DNA of 64,000 nucleotides. Source: Neobacillus sp. YX16 (GTDB lineage: Bacteria; Bacillota; Bacilli; Bacillales; Cytobacillaceae). Location of the stretch: positions 3,548,001 to 3,612,000 of the forward strand of contig NZ_CP126115.1 in assembly GCF_030123505.1 (NCBI RefSeq), in the 5' to 3' direction. This document shows, one piece after another, positions 1-8,684 of the stretch. A model generated the notes under the pieces. It was not told the DNA's origin, did no database searches, and worked only from the letters and a program-made list of their open reading frames with translations. The first letter of the stretch is position 1. Every line of letters begins with the position of its first letter. Made by a program: the position numbers and the translations under genes.

Positions 1-1470
1 GAACAACTCGTTACCAGCATTAACGGTTATTTATGGAGTGCGCCGCTCATCATCTTTATTTGTGCAGTTGGATTGTACTTTAGTGTACGGACAAGATTTC
101 TGCAGATTCGTCATGTAAAGGAAATGGTTCGTCTACTATTTTCTGGCAAAAGCTCCAATGAGGGTGTCTCTTCCTTTCAAGCATTGGCAATGTCTTTATC
201 AGGTCGTATTGGTGTCGGGAATATCGCCGGAACCGCAACGGGGATTGCCTTCGGAGGGCCAGGAGCTGTATTTTGGATGTGGATAATCACCTTTATCGGT
301 GCAGCATCTGCATTTGTTGAGTCTACCCTTGCCCAAATCTATAAAGAAAAGCAAGATGGAGAGTATCGAGGCGGTCCTGCCTTCTATATTGAAAAGGGAC
401 TTGGGTGGAAATGGTTTGCCGTGATTTTTGCCGTTGCGACACTCCTCGCAATGGCTGTACTCATGCCAGGTATTCAGGCGAATGCAATTGCTGAGGGTGT
501 TAGCAATGCTTTTGGAATTGAAAGTTCCATTACTGGTTTAGTAGTAGTCTTACTTATGGGACTTATTATTTTTGGCGGCGTTAAGCGGATCGCGAGAGTT
601 GCGGAATTTCTCGTGCCTTTTATGGCGGCCGGATATTTACTTGTCGCCATAGCAATTATTGCGGTGAATTTCGATAGAATTCCAGAAGTATTTACTCTGA
701 TTTTTAAAAGTGCATTTGGCGCTGAGGGAATGTTCGGTGGTATTCTAGGTTCAACCATTATGTGGGGTGTAAAACGTGGTCTATATGCGAATGAAGCAGG
801 ACAAGGAACAGGTGCTCACCCTGCAGCCGCCGCAGAAGTATCACACCCAGCAAAACAAGGATTAGTACAAGCATTCTCCATTTATCTAGATGTGTTCTTA
901 ATCGTTACAGCGACTGCTTTTATGATTTTATTTACAAATTCGTACAATACCGTAAATGAAAAAACGGGTGAAGTCTTAGTGGAAAATCTGAAAGGCGTTG
1001 AAAGTGGTCCTGCTTACACTCAGGCAGCCGTTGATACAATTATTCCAGGGTTCGGATCAGGATTTATTGCGTTGGCATTATTCTGCTTTGCCTTCACGAC
1101 GATTTTTGCTTATTACTATATTGCAGAAACCAATCTTGCTTATCTAGTTAAAGGCAAACATAGAAAATCAGCTATGACCATATTAAAAATTGTTCTCTTA
1201 GGTTCCACTTTCTATGGATCAATAAAGACGGCAGGGACAGCTTGGGCAATGGGTGATATCGGACTTGGAATCATGGTATGGTTGAATTTAATTGCTATAC
1301 TTTTATTATTCAAACCAGCGAATATTGCTCTAAAGGATTATGAAGCCCAGCTGAAGCAAGGCCTGGACCCTAAATTTAATTCTACAAAATTAGGTATTAA
1401 GAATGCAGAATTCTGGGCTGACGGTTATCAAACAGATAAAAAAGATGAAAGAAAACGTGCTGCAAACTAA
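1..1470 (+). CDS. Na+/alanine (AGCS family) symporter, 5' end outside window
   Basis: Multi-pass membrane protein of the alanine or glycine:cation symporter family, which imports alanine or glycine with sodium. The reading frame is open from base 1, so the N-terminus lies outside the window; 489 codons are visible. Seen: the family block with GRIGVGNIAG, then GGPGAVFWMW, EYRGGPAFYIEKGLG, KRGLYANEAGQGTGAHPAAAAE, and about ten further hydrophobic segments. The C-terminus is short and polar. It ends just before a bidirectional terminator and converges on the MFS gene. Family assignment is secure; which amino acid is carried is inferred from the family only. Confidence 0.93.
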   Translation, partial: EQLVTSINGYLWSAPLIIFICAVGLYFSVRTRFLQIRHVKEMVRLLFSGKSSNEGVSSFQALAMSLSGRIGVGNIAGTATGIAFGGPGAVFWMWIITFIGAASAFVESTLAQIYKEKQDGEYRGGPAFYIEKGLGWKWFAVIFAVATLLAMAVLMPGIQANAIAEGVSNAFGIESSITGLVVVLLMGLIIFGGVKRIARVAEFLVPFMAAGYLLVAIAIIAVNFDRIPEVFTLIFKSAFGAEGMFGGILGSTIMWGVKRGLYANEAGQGTGAHPAAAAEVSHPAKQGLVQAFSIYLDVFLIVTATAFMILFTNSYNTVNEKTGEVLVENLKGVESGPAYTQAAVDTIIPGFGSGFIALALFCFAFTTIFAYYYIAETNLAYLVKGKHRKSAMTILKIVLLGSTFYGSIKTAGTAWAMGDIGLGIMVWLNLIAILLLFKPANIALKDYEAQLKQGLDPKFNSTKLGIKNAEFWADGYQTDKKDERKRAAN

Positions 1471-1489
1471 TAATTTATAGAATCTATCG

Positions 1490-1530
1490 CAAAAAGCCGT
1501 TTTCTTTTTAAAAGAAAACGGCTTTTTGTA
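1490..1530. terminator. Bidirectional rho-independent terminator
   Basis: A near-perfect inverted repeat (AAAAAGCCGTTTTCTTT and its complement) with a 3-4 base loop and A/T runs on both sides sits between two convergent genes. It can serve both strands. Confidence 0.9.
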
Positions 1531-1537
1531 TTTCCTT

Positions 1538-2785
1538 CTAATTTGTGCTTTCTTTTACTAATGGTTTACCAGCTTCAAGTAGAACCTTACTGCCAACCAA
1601 GAAGAATCCTTGGATAAACATTAGAATTCCAGTCCCAATCAGCAGCCATTCTATGTCGATAATGTCTGAGATTGGTCCAAATATGAGCATTCCTAGTGGC
1701 ATCATGGAGGTTGAAATCATTCCTAGTACACCAAAGACTCTTCCTAAATAATCTCCCTCCACTTTTTCTTGTAACAGTACAGTGGATGGTGTGTTAAAGA
1801 TTGGCATCGCCACACCTACGAATCCCATGAACACGATATAAATCCAAAAGTTAGGGATAATGCCTAGCGCAAACGTACAGGCACCCATTACTAGGGCAGC
1901 TAATGTCATCGTATGAATCTTGTTTTTAAAGCCACCCCACGATGCCATAAGCACACCACCTAGCATCATTCCAATTGAAAAGGTAATTTCGATGGCAGTT
2001 AATCGCCATACATCGTCACCGAAGCTGCGTGTGACCTGAAGTGGAGTTAGAAAAGCGACCGGTGCAGCTAATACAAAGAAAAACGCAAAGAACGCAAAAA
2101 ACTTTTTAACAAAAGCGTGGTTTTGAATATAGATAAAGCCTTGTTTTAAGTCGCTGAAATAACTGGTCGTTTGCTTTTCTGCAGCTTTTGCATGGATTGG
2201 AATATGCAAAAAAGTGAGTAAGATAAAAACAGCGATTGCTGCAGTGATTACATCTATAAAGAAGATTGCTTCCATTGAAGCCATTGTCAGCAATGCCGCA
2301 CTGACCATAGGCGCTACAAGCATGATTAGCGCCTGTATACTCCCATTTGTTCCGTTCACCTTTGTCAGTTTATCCTCTGGTACAAGCTGAGGAAGAATAG
2401 CCCCAACCGCTGGACCTTGAATTCCAGTTCCTATCGCCCGGATGGCTGACATAAGAAATAATAACCAAAGTGCCTCGTACCCCATTAAAAACAAGATGGC
2501 TAAAATTAAAGTTGAAATGGCTATCAAAGAATCTGATAGGATAATCAGTATTTTTCTGTTGTAGCGATCTGCCCATACTCCTGCAAATGGAGAAAGAAAA
2601 AAGGTTGGGACAAAGCCGCAGATGATGGAAATCGTCATCATCACACCCGACTGAGTGTTCAAGGTGATATACCACATAATTGCATACTGAACCAACGCTG
2701 ATCCAAAAAGCGATATAGTTTGACTCCCTAAAAAGAGAATCGTATTCCTCTTCCAATTATTCATTTCTTGTTTTGGTGTTTCCAT
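1538..2785 (-). CDS. MFS drug efflux transporter, DHA3 (macrolide efflux, Mef-like) family
   Basis: A 415-residue, 12-TM proton-driven efflux protein. Seen: the MFS motif A region GVWADRYNRK after TM2 and hydrophobic segments typical of DHA3 antiporters such as Mef proteins. The ATG at 2785 is preferred over an upstream GTG at 2794, because the only Shine-Dalgarno-like GGAC touches that GTG and is correctly spaced from the ATG. The long leader (2795-3070) carries a 14-codon peptide closely like the ErmD leader and an intrinsic terminator, so expression is probably induced by ribosome-stalling macrolides. Efflux of macrolides is an inference from the family plus this leader; other drugs are possible. 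Confidence 0.88.
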   Translation of the reverse strand: METPKQEMNNWKRNTILFLGSQTISLFGSALVQYAIMWYITLNTQSGVMMTISIICGFVPTFFLSPFAGVWADRYNRKILIILSDSLIAISTLILAILFLMGYEALWLLFLMSAIRAIGTGIQGPAVGAILPQLVPEDKLTKVNGTNGSIQALIMLVAPMVSAALLTMASMEAIFFIDVITAAIAVFILLTFLHIPIHAKAAEKQTTSYFSDLKQGFIYIQNHAFVKKFFAFFAFFFVLAAPVAFLTPLQVTRSFGDDVWRLTAIEITFSIGMMLGGVLMASWGGFKNKIHTMTLAALVMGACTFALGIIPNFWIYIVFMGFVGVAMPIFNTPSTVLLQEKVEGDYLGRVFGVLGMISTSMMPLGMLIFGPISDIIDIEWLLIGTGILMFIQGFFLVGSKVLLEAGKPLVKESTN

Positions 2786-2875
2786 AGAATACACGTCCTA
2801 TAAATTATTTTTATTTGTCTAGTATCGGTCAAGGACATTTTTAATAGAAACTGAAATTACATCTAAAAAAAGACA

Positions 2876-2906
2876 GCAAAAAAGAGGGCAGAATCGTCCC
2901 CTCTTG
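2876..2906 (-). terminator. Transcription attenuator in the leader of the MFS efflux gene
   Basis: On the minus strand an AAGAGGG / CCCTCTT stem with a 10-base loop is followed by a run of six T. It lies between the leader peptide (2997-3041) and the efflux gene start at 2785, so it would stop transcription before the gene. Upstream segments can compete: 3040-3054 (RBS and start of the leader peptide) is complementary to 2926-2940 apart from one bulge. This is the expected geometry for antibiotic-responsive attenuation. Confidence 0.75.
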
Positions 2907-2996
2907 TTTTACATCACCGTAAAATAAAGGTTTCCCTAAAAATAGACAGACCACTCCCGTCACTCTGCAAAAAGCAAAGTCCTTGAACCTATTCAA

Positions 2997-3041
2997 TTAA
3001 CAGTTCAAAGCAGGAAATCGTAGTCTCATAGACGCAGTCAA
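2997..3041 (-). CDS. ErmD-type macrolide-stalling leader peptide (14 aa)
   Basis: The short ORF reads MTASMRLRFPALNC, starting at TTG with GGAGG 8 bases upstream (3050-3054). From memory, the ErmD leader is MTHSMRLRFPTLNQ; 11 of 14 residues agree, including MRLR, the known macrolide-dependent arrest motif (R-L-R, a '+x+' motif). It is the first ORF after a good promoter and precedes an intrinsic terminator and a drug efflux gene. The likely role is to sense macrolide-bound ribosomes: stalling near Leu7/Arg8 would refold the leader and allow read-through. It is too short for normal gene callers. Confidence 0.8.
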   Translation of the reverse strand: MTASMRLRFPALNC

Positions 3042-3074
3042 AGGGAAAACCTCCATTTCTTATAAGTTAAATTT

Positions 3075-3103
3075 AGTTTAGCATATCCGTTAACTAATAT
3101 CAA
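3075..3103 (-). promoter_or_regulatory. Sigma-A promoter of the leader peptide / MFS transcript
   Basis: On the minus strand, TTGATA (3098-3103), a 17-base spacer and TAAACT (3075-3080). The predicted start at about 3068 gives a leader of roughly 280 nt before the MFS ATG. Confidence 0.6.
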
Positions 3104-3180
3104 AGAGGTTACTTTTTCAATTGGCTATGTTAAATTGGTCTGTTGATTTGTGCTCCACTAAGGAAAGCTTCTTTGAATAA

Positions 3181-3500
3181 TCACCGCAGTGACAGGCTGT
3201 CTCTGCCTGTCACGAGGCGCTTCGCTTTCCGCAGGCGGTTCGGGGAAGCCTGTCTAGCTGCAGCGCCTAGCCCCTCGAGTCGCTTCGGTCCCAACGATGA
3301 AGTCAAAGAACGACTTCATCGTCAGGCCCTCCAGCGCTTGTCGGGGCTGTACAAGGCGCTTCCGCTTTTCCTACTCCTCGGCGCTAAGTGATAAGCGGGG
3401 TCTCCCCTGTCCCGTCCTCCTGCAGGACACTGATTTTTACATCCTCGAATCCGCCCACGCACGAAGAAAATGCGATAGCATTTTCGAGGAGTCTCGCGCC
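3181..3500. repeat. GC-rich cluster of palindromic repeat elements (noncoding)
   Basis: A block clearly richer in GC than its flanks, with no credible gene. It contains several inverted repeats: 3189-3213 (9-bp arms GTGACAGGC, 7-base loop), 3294-3322 (ACGATGAAGTC arms) nested in a longer imperfect fold from about 3265 to 3362 (AGCGCC...GGCGCT and AGCCCC...GGGGCT), and 3466-3485 (GAAAATGC, GATA loop) inside a TCCTCGA/TCGAGGA stem. Phrases such as CAGCGCCTAGCCCCTCGAG are familiar as dispersed repeats in many Bacillaceae genomes. The central fold seems to interrupt a second repeat type, which suggests one element inserted into another. Open frames across it are by-products of GC content. Confidence 0.65.
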
Positions 3501-3552
3501 TTCCGCACAAATCAACAAGGTGCCAAAATCAGTAATTACATACCCCTGCCTT

Positions 3553-4470
3553 TCAATAGGTACTTTCAATGGATTTAATGGTGTCATATAGTTTTTTATT
3601 TACAGGGGTTGGTACTCGATGTTTTTCACCCATCTCCAATACTGCTCCTGCAAACAAAGATACTTCACTATAACGCCGCGCTTCCAAATCCTGCGCCATT
3701 GAAGGTTTCCCTTCTGGGCTTAGTACAGCTAATACGCTTAACCAATAATTCAGGTCTGCCTCCGTTAGATTGACTCCCTCATATTCAGATAAGGTAATTA
3801 CCTCTCTCATTGCAGCAATCAAAGTCTCCCGCGCTTCGCCTTCACGTTGAACTTCACCATAATTGCTCTTATAAACAGCAACGGTTTGATTGACTCCAAC
3901 ATTCAGCATAAATTTTCCCCATAGCCGATTATTCATATTGGTGTCAACCTCATATGGCAAATCAATTTTATCAAAAAAAGCCGCAACACTCTTAACCTTG
4001 TCAGAAATCCCACCCGACTTTTGATCACCAAAGCAAAGCATTCCCATATGGTCATATGTAAGTTTATTTCCTACCTTTACCGCATCCATTCCTTGGGCCA
4101 CGCTATAAAGAACTTTATCCAATCCATATACTTGGCCAATAATCCCCTCACTTGTAATGCCATTTAAAGCGGATAGTATGATAGTGTCCTTTCCCACATG
4201 ATGTTGAACAGCCTGTATAGCATCATATAACCCTTCGTATTTCACTGTGAAAATCAGTAAATCCGCTGGTTCACAGGGCTCTTCAGGTGTTACATAGTGG
4301 AAGTCGCAAAGTTCACCATTACAATAAACATGTTCTTCTTTATATTTATCGATACGCTTACGGTCTGCAATAATTCTTACATCTTCCTTAGGCATTCTCT
4401 TGGCTAAATGGTTCCCAAATAATATCCCTAAAGCTCCTAATCCAATAATAGATACTTTTTTTATTTCCAT
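3553..4470 (-). CDS. 2-dehydropantoate 2-reductase (ketopantoate reductase) family protein
   Basis: A 305-residue NADPH-dependent reductase of the ApbA/PanE family, which converts ketopantoate to pantoate in CoA synthesis. Seen: Rossmann motif GLGALG at residues 11-16, FTVKY (family lysine region), NRLWGKFMLNVGVNQ (catalytic Lys/Asn region), and the C-terminal PSMAQDLEARRYSEV segment. The start has a GGAGAGGA ribosome site. It stands alone between the repeat cluster and a divergent protease gene; no panB, panC or panD is next to it. Bacilli often hold several paralogues, so the pantothenate role is likely but not proved. Confidence 0.85.
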   Translation of the reverse strand: MEIKKVSIIGLGALGILFGNHLAKRMPKEDVRIIADRKRIDKYKEEHVYCNGELCDFHYVTPEEPCEPADLLIFTVKYEGLYDAIQAVQHHVGKDTIILSALNGITSEGIIGQVYGLDKVLYSVAQGMDAVKVGNKLTYDHMGMLCFGDQKSGGISDKVKSVAAFFDKIDLPYEVDTNMNNRLWGKFMLNVGVNQTVAVYKSNYGEVQREGEARETLIAAMREVITLSEYEGVNLTEADLNYWLSVLAVLSPEGKPSMAQDLEARRYSEVSLFAGAVLEMGEKHRVPTPVNKKLYDTIKSIESTY

Positions 4471-4595
4471 TTGTTAAGTCCTCTCCGCTTTTTATTTAAA
4501 TTTTATCATGAAGTTTTGGTTGATTAATAATGATTAGTTTTTCGTTCATCATTGATATAATAGAGATATAGAAAATTCGTAATGAGGGATAAAAC

Positions 4596-5411
4596 GTGAA
4601 TAACGAAAATAACGGCCCAAAACAAACAGAAGACGAAATCGACTGGGAGACCTTTTTTAATCCGGAAGATAAGCAGGAATGGGAAAAAGAGAAGCTTCAA
4701 AAGAAAAAGCAGAAAAAGTTTATGGTTAAAATCATTAGTTCTCTGCTTGTGGTCGCGCTTCTGATAAGTGGATTAGAGGTTTGGATTAACGTATTCAATC
4801 TACCGGCCATCAACTTTGTGAAAGTGTCAAACAGATTATCAAAAGAGCCTGATGTAAAAGAGTATAAGAAATCCGTTGTGACAATCGAATGGGATGGAAC
4901 AAAAGGAACGGGTTTTACAGTCACAGCTGATGGATTAATTGTTACCAATGAACACGTTGTCGAGCGCACAAATAGAGTAAATGTCCATTTCAAATCTGGA
5001 GATTCATATGTTGGCAAAGTAATCGCGAAACACCCACATCTGGATGTTGCGATTATTGATATCGAAGCTGATAACCTGCCTTACCTCCAGTTATCTACCG
5101 AAAAAGAATGGGAAAGATGGACAGATGAGAAAATCATCTTTATCGGAAATCCGTTAGCTTTTACCCAAATAGCCAATGAAGGTAAAATCATAGGAAAAGC
5201 TCACTTAACCGACTGGGATGTTCCGGTTATGATGATTGAAGCCCCTATTTATAAGGGGAATAGCGGAAGCCCAATACTTAATCAAAATGGTGAAGTCGTT
5301 GGAGTGATTTTTGCCACCTTGCAAAATCCTCAAATAGAATCCAAAGAAATTGTTGGCGTCGCCATCCCCTCATACCACATAAAGGAAATCGTAAATCAGT
5401 TATCAGAATAA
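4596..5411 (+). CDS. Membrane-anchored trypsin-like (HtrA-type, S1C) serine protease without PDZ domain
   Basis: A 271-residue protein with an acidic cytoplasmic N-terminus (1-40), one TM helix (about 43-62) and an extracytoplasmic chymotrypsin-fold protease domain. The triad is visible: H120 in TNEHVVE, D150 in HLDVAIIDIE, S223 in GNSGSP. There is no room for a C-terminal PDZ domain, unlike HtrA/HtrB. The start is GTG with GAGGGA upstream, and a TATAAT lies at 4556-4561. A quality-control or signal-cleaving protease at the outer face of the membrane is inferred. Confidence 0.85.
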   Translation: MNNENNGPKQTEDEIDWETFFNPEDKQEWEKEKLQKKKQKKFMVKIISSLLVVALLISGLEVWINVFNLPAINFVKVSNRLSKEPDVKEYKKSVVTIEWDGTKGTGFTVTADGLIVTNEHVVERTNRVNVHFKSGDSYVGKVIAKHPHLDVAIIDIEADNLPYLQLSTEKEWERWTDEKIIFIGNPLAFTQIANEGKIIGKAHLTDWDVPVMMIEAPIYKGNSGSPILNQNGEVVGVIFATLQNPQIESKEIVGVAIPSYHIKEIVNQLSE

Positions 5412-5416
5412 TAAAT

Positions 5417-5445
5417 AGACCTCATGATGTGTTAATGAGGTCTAC
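5417..5445 (+). terminator. Stem-loop terminator after the protease gene
   Basis: Perfect 10-bp stem TAGACCTCAT / ATGAGGTCTA with a 9-base loop directly after the stop codon. The T tract is weak (CACTCTTT). Confidence 0.6.
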
Positions 5446-5509
5446 ACTCTTTCCATATCCACTTATAAATTAAATCTATTTGGGAGGTTCCTTTTAAAAA
5501 TGTCAAAGA

Positions 5510-6868
5510 CTACCGATTCCTTCCTGCTCTAGAAAAAATCTTTATTTGAAACCTATTATATTTACCTTCTTTGCGTTCTATGGCGTGGACGAAGCTGCTT
5601 ACGACGATTAACTCCGCTAAAAATCCAAGTGAAAGTGCTATCGCGCCAATTGACCCATTCCATTGTGAGACAAAATTAACGCCAATGATTAACGCAATCA
5701 CTGTAACGACAAAATTGGCAGACTGAGAAAAAATCGTTACTTTTGTTTGCTTATATACCATTAGTAAACCATTAAAGAAATCTACAAACGGAAACACAAG
5801 GGCCATTAACATTGTAACTTGGAGCACTTGTAAACTTGCATCCAATAGTCTCCCGTTCACCCCAATCACATGCTCTAAAAATAGTCCTCCTAGCGGGGTA
5901 AATGATAATATCCCCACCAATATAAAAGGGACAAAACCAACTACTAGCAAAAACTTTTTCACAATGGCGTTATGATCTCCATAAAAATTGATGACAATTT
6001 GATGGATATAGGTGAAAAAACTTAAAATCAATTGGGTCACACTCATGGCGATAGCGTAACTCGCAATGGCGAGCTCAATATTATCTGTTTTCCCTAAAGA
6101 AATATTAATAGCTGGTCCAATCATAACGACGATAACAGAAGAAAACATAAGTGGGCTATAAAATTTAAAAATAGTTCTCTTTGACTCTATTTGTTGTTCG
6201 TGTTTCTCAGGCATTTTCCGAATTAACTTCCTAGCTTCAATGAAACTGATGATACATTCAATGATCATCCCTAATAAAAAGATAATCGCACCTGATTTTC
6301 CTGTTATTTGACCACTCTGAATAAAATATAAGGACAACAAATACATCGCAGCAAGCCTTATGACCATACCAATCGTTAACCATTTCGTTTGTCGGTTATA
6401 GATAATAATTCCCTGGGCTAAACAACGGAGTGCAGAAAATATTGTAACAAAGATTAGGACTTGGTAAATGCTCTTAATATCGTCCACCATATTCGCTTTA
6501 GCACCGAAAATTTTCGCAAAAATAAAATCTCCTACAGGTGTATAGGCAACTGAAATGGCCACCAACATTAAACTAATGATGAGATAAAAAGCAAAATGGG
6601 ACATTAATTTATACGAATCTCTATCTCTCACCAATGAAGAACAAGTTTGTCGAAGCAAATTTCCCAGCCGTTCCGTAATGACAAACAGACTCATTGCAAT
6701 CGCATAGCCTGCCAAAATAAATTCTGAATTATCTGCTCTTACTAATGTACTGTTGATAATAATATGAGATATCGTAACAAGACTGGCAGACAATCCTAAA
6801 GGAATAAAGAATATAAACAAGGATTTCATACTCAGGTTTTCATCTATCTTTTTCATTTTCTCCAACAC
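5510..6868 (-). CDS. Multi-pass MATE/MOP-superfamily-like membrane protein
   Basis: A 452-residue integral membrane protein with about 12 predicted helices in two similar halves, the arrangement of MATE exporters and Wzx-like flippases. No short signature fixes the substrate. Its helices include polar positions such as TERLGNLLRQT and YNRQTKW in the N-terminal half. Two starts are possible: TTG at 6868 (AAAGG 4 bases upstream) or ATG at 6856 (GGAG close by). It is a single gene with its own terminator context. Role unassigned: an exporter or lipid-linked flippase is the best guess from the fold. Confidence 0.6.
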   Translation of the reverse strand: MLEKMKKIDENLSMKSLFIFFIPLGLSASLVTISHIIINSTLVRADNSEFILAGYAIAMSLFVITERLGNLLRQTCSSLVRDRDSYKLMSHFAFYLIISLMLVAISVAYTPVGDFIFAKIFGAKANMVDDIKSIYQVLIFVTIFSALRCLAQGIIIYNRQTKWLTIGMVIRLAAMYLLSLYFIQSGQITGKSGAIIFLLGMIIECIISFIEARKLIRKMPEKHEQQIESKRTIFKFYSPLMFSSVIVVMIGPAINISLGKTDNIELAIASYAIAMSVTQLILSFFTYIHQIVINFYGDHNAIVKKFLLVVGFVPFILVGILSFTPLGGLFLEHVIGVNGRLLDASLQVLQVTMLMALVFPFVDFFNGLLMVYKQTKVTIFSQSANFVVTVIALIIGVNFVSQWNGSIGAIALSLGFLAELIVVSSFVHAIERKEGKYNRFQIKIFSRAGRNR

Positions 6869-6979
6869 ACCTTTTAGTTAGAATATCTTCCTAAACTTAT
6901 TTCGATACTCTAAATTTATTCCAATTTATTATAACTCTTCTGGTTTCATGGGGATACTTAATTTTTAGAAAAATAAAAA

Positions 6980-7012
6980 AACACCGACATTTACTCGTAG
7001 AATGCCGGTGTT
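6980..7012 (-). terminator. Rho-independent terminator of the DUF4145 gene
   Basis: AACACCGGCATT / AATGTCGGTGTT hairpin (one mismatch) followed on the minus strand by a long T run, immediately after the stop at 7020. Confidence 0.88.
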
Positions 7013-7019
7013 AAAAAAA

Positions 7020-8558
7020 TCAATTGTCACTTTCGAGTAATGGAATTTTCACCTCAACTCCTAAACGTGTAAGAAGTTTCGCTAGTGTTTCGAGTCCGGA
7101 TTTAGGATTGATTTTGGTTTCAAGGTAATAGGTAGTCTCTGTTAGTTTAGATTGATAGGTATGCATTTGGGTAAATGGTCGCTTATCTTTATGTATGGGT
7201 TTAAGCGCTACAGCAAAGCGTTTACCATTGTCCGTTGCCCCAAGGACAACACCTTCTTCTACTAGTTGATGAAGAGGAAGATGGTGATCTTCAATCCAAT
7301 TTAAACCTTCTTTCCAAAGTGCAGGTACACTTTCACCACGAATAACCGTGTTCCCTTTTCCAAGCTTTACATTGATATACAAGGATTCCCACTTTTTATA
7401 ACTTGGCCGACTAGACTCCTCCACCTCTAGTGTTATGGTTTTTTCATTTACTTTTTTCTTTAACTGCTCAAATAGCTTTTCAACGGTTCCAATACCAACA
7501 TTTTCGTATTTTGCAAGAATCACAAGTTCCTTTGGAAGCTGCCCCACACTTTCAATTTGATCCTCGTTTAATTGTCTTAATAAACTTGGAATCCCAGTGA
7601 ATTCTACTGAGGTAAGCAGGACCTTTGAAAGTTCCTCCGTAACAACGATATGGTCAGCCTTGTAAAAGAAAAACAGTTCCCCTGAACGTTCGAGTGAAAG
7701 CTTCCTTCTGATTTTTTCTTCCTCAATATAGATCCTTAACTCCTCAAAGAGTATTTCATCATTCTTACCACTGTATCGTTTTACATGTTTGTGAAGACCA
7801 TCCAAATTACTTGGGAGCTCACTCATAATCCGACCTTGTTGCTCTGCTCCTAGTCTTATTAGGAAAGTTTCGGATTTTTCAAATCTTTGCGGAAGTAAGA
7901 AGGCATCCCGAAGAAAGTATGGAACCTCTAGTTGTCTGCCATTATACGATAGCGTACGAATAGGCGTGATTCCTGGATTTACCTCTTTGCTTATTTCTGG
8001 AGGAGTTTCAACACTTACCGCGGTTTCCGCTAGTGCAGTCTCAGTGGTAAGTTTTTGAACAGAATTTGAAAGAAGCTCTTCAAGTGACTTGAGTCTTATT
8101 TCAAGCTCAGACATATCATATCCTTTTTCCATAATAGGAGATGGATCTTGATAATCTGGAACAGTAATATCTACTGGACCATACACCTCTACATACCATT
8201 TAACGATTTTGTATAATGCCTCCCATGATAGCAGTGCCTCAGAAAAACGGAACATTCTCGAATTATGGGCAGCTTGGTTTCCATTTTGGCGAATTAAATG
8301 CAATGCATCTTGAACTTCTTTCATTAAATAACCTTTATCACTTAGCATATCAAGTTGATCTTTTAAATTAGCACGAGGATCAGTAGGCAATTGTTCCACA
8401 TTAATGACCTGCTGCAAAATATTTTCCACAAAGACACGAGCATGTGTCAGCATGGTTCTTGGGCTCGAAAAAATACTATTTTCTAATTCTCTTGCTACAA
8501 GGGCTAATTCTTTGGAGATAGGCTCCATAAATTGATAGAAATAGGATTGATGTTCCAT
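7020..8558 (-). CDS. DUF4145-domain protein (512 aa)
   Basis: The N-terminal 100 or so residues match the DUF4145 domain, seen at the N-terminus of type I restriction HsdR subunits and in stand-alone proteins: SSPRTMLTHARVFVE, LDMLSDKGYL and the closing IRQNGNQAAH. A putative coiled coil follows (around residues 150-180 of the trimmed protein). The C-terminal 300 residues are not recognised; no helicase or nuclease motif is visible. ATG 8558 is chosen because AAGGAG lies 7 bases upstream, whereas the frame upstream of it has no ribosome site. It is a single gene with no restriction genes beside it. Function unknown. Confidence 0.7.
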   Translation of the reverse strand: MEHQSYFYQFMEPISKELALVARELENSIFSSPRTMLTHARVFVENILQQVINVEQLPTDPRANLKDQLDMLSDKGYLMKEVQDALHLIRQNGNQAAHNSRMFRFSEALLSWEALYKIVKWYVEVYGPVDITVPDYQDPSPIMEKGYDMSELEIRLKSLEELLSNSVQKLTTETALAETAVSVETPPEISKEVNPGITPIRTLSYNGRQLEVPYFLRDAFLLPQRFEKSETFLIRLGAEQQGRIMSELPSNLDGLHKHVKRYSGKNDEILFEELRIYIEEEKIRRKLSLERSGELFFFYKADHIVVTEELSKVLLTSVEFTGIPSLLRQLNEDQIESVGQLPKELVILAKYENVGIGTVEKLFEQLKKKVNEKTITLEVEESSRPSYKKWESLYINVKLGKGNTVIRGESVPALWKEGLNWIEDHHLPLHQLVEEGVVLGATDNGKRFAVALKPIHKDKRPFTQMHTYQSKLTETTYYLETKINPKSGLETLAKLLTRLGVEVKIPLLESDN

Positions 8559-8645
8559 ATGATTGCTCCTTCGTACATAATAATAGATTAATTTTATCAT
8601 ATCGAAGCATTCTTGGAATATACTAGTAGATTCAACTATTAAGAA

Positions 8646-8671
8646 AAGCCGTCTCAAATTGAGAGCGGCTT
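8646..8671 (-). terminator. Terminator downstream of the MltG-like gene
   Basis: Palindrome AAGCCGCTCTC / GAGACGGCTT with T-rich tail on the minus strand, directly after the stop at 8685. Confidence 0.8.
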
Positions 8672-8684
8672 AATTTTTGACTTA

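Noticed and set aside
2370..2756. 128-codon frame in another frame of the MFS gene
   Set aside because: It has no separate ribosome site and its translation is low-complexity; the MFS frame is clearly coding.
3143..3591. Five overlapping open frames on both strands
   Set aside because: They lie in the GC-rich palindromic repeat cluster, have no ribosome sites and no family resemblance, and exist because stop codons are rare in that base composition.
4520..4540. Fur-like TGATTAATAATGATTA upstream of the protease gene
   Set aside because: It does not keep the 7-1-7 symmetry of a Fur box and no iron-related gene is next to it.
7020..8558. Type I restriction subunit
   Set aside because: Only the DUF4145-like N-terminus is shared; helicase and nuclease motifs and hsdM/hsdS are missing.
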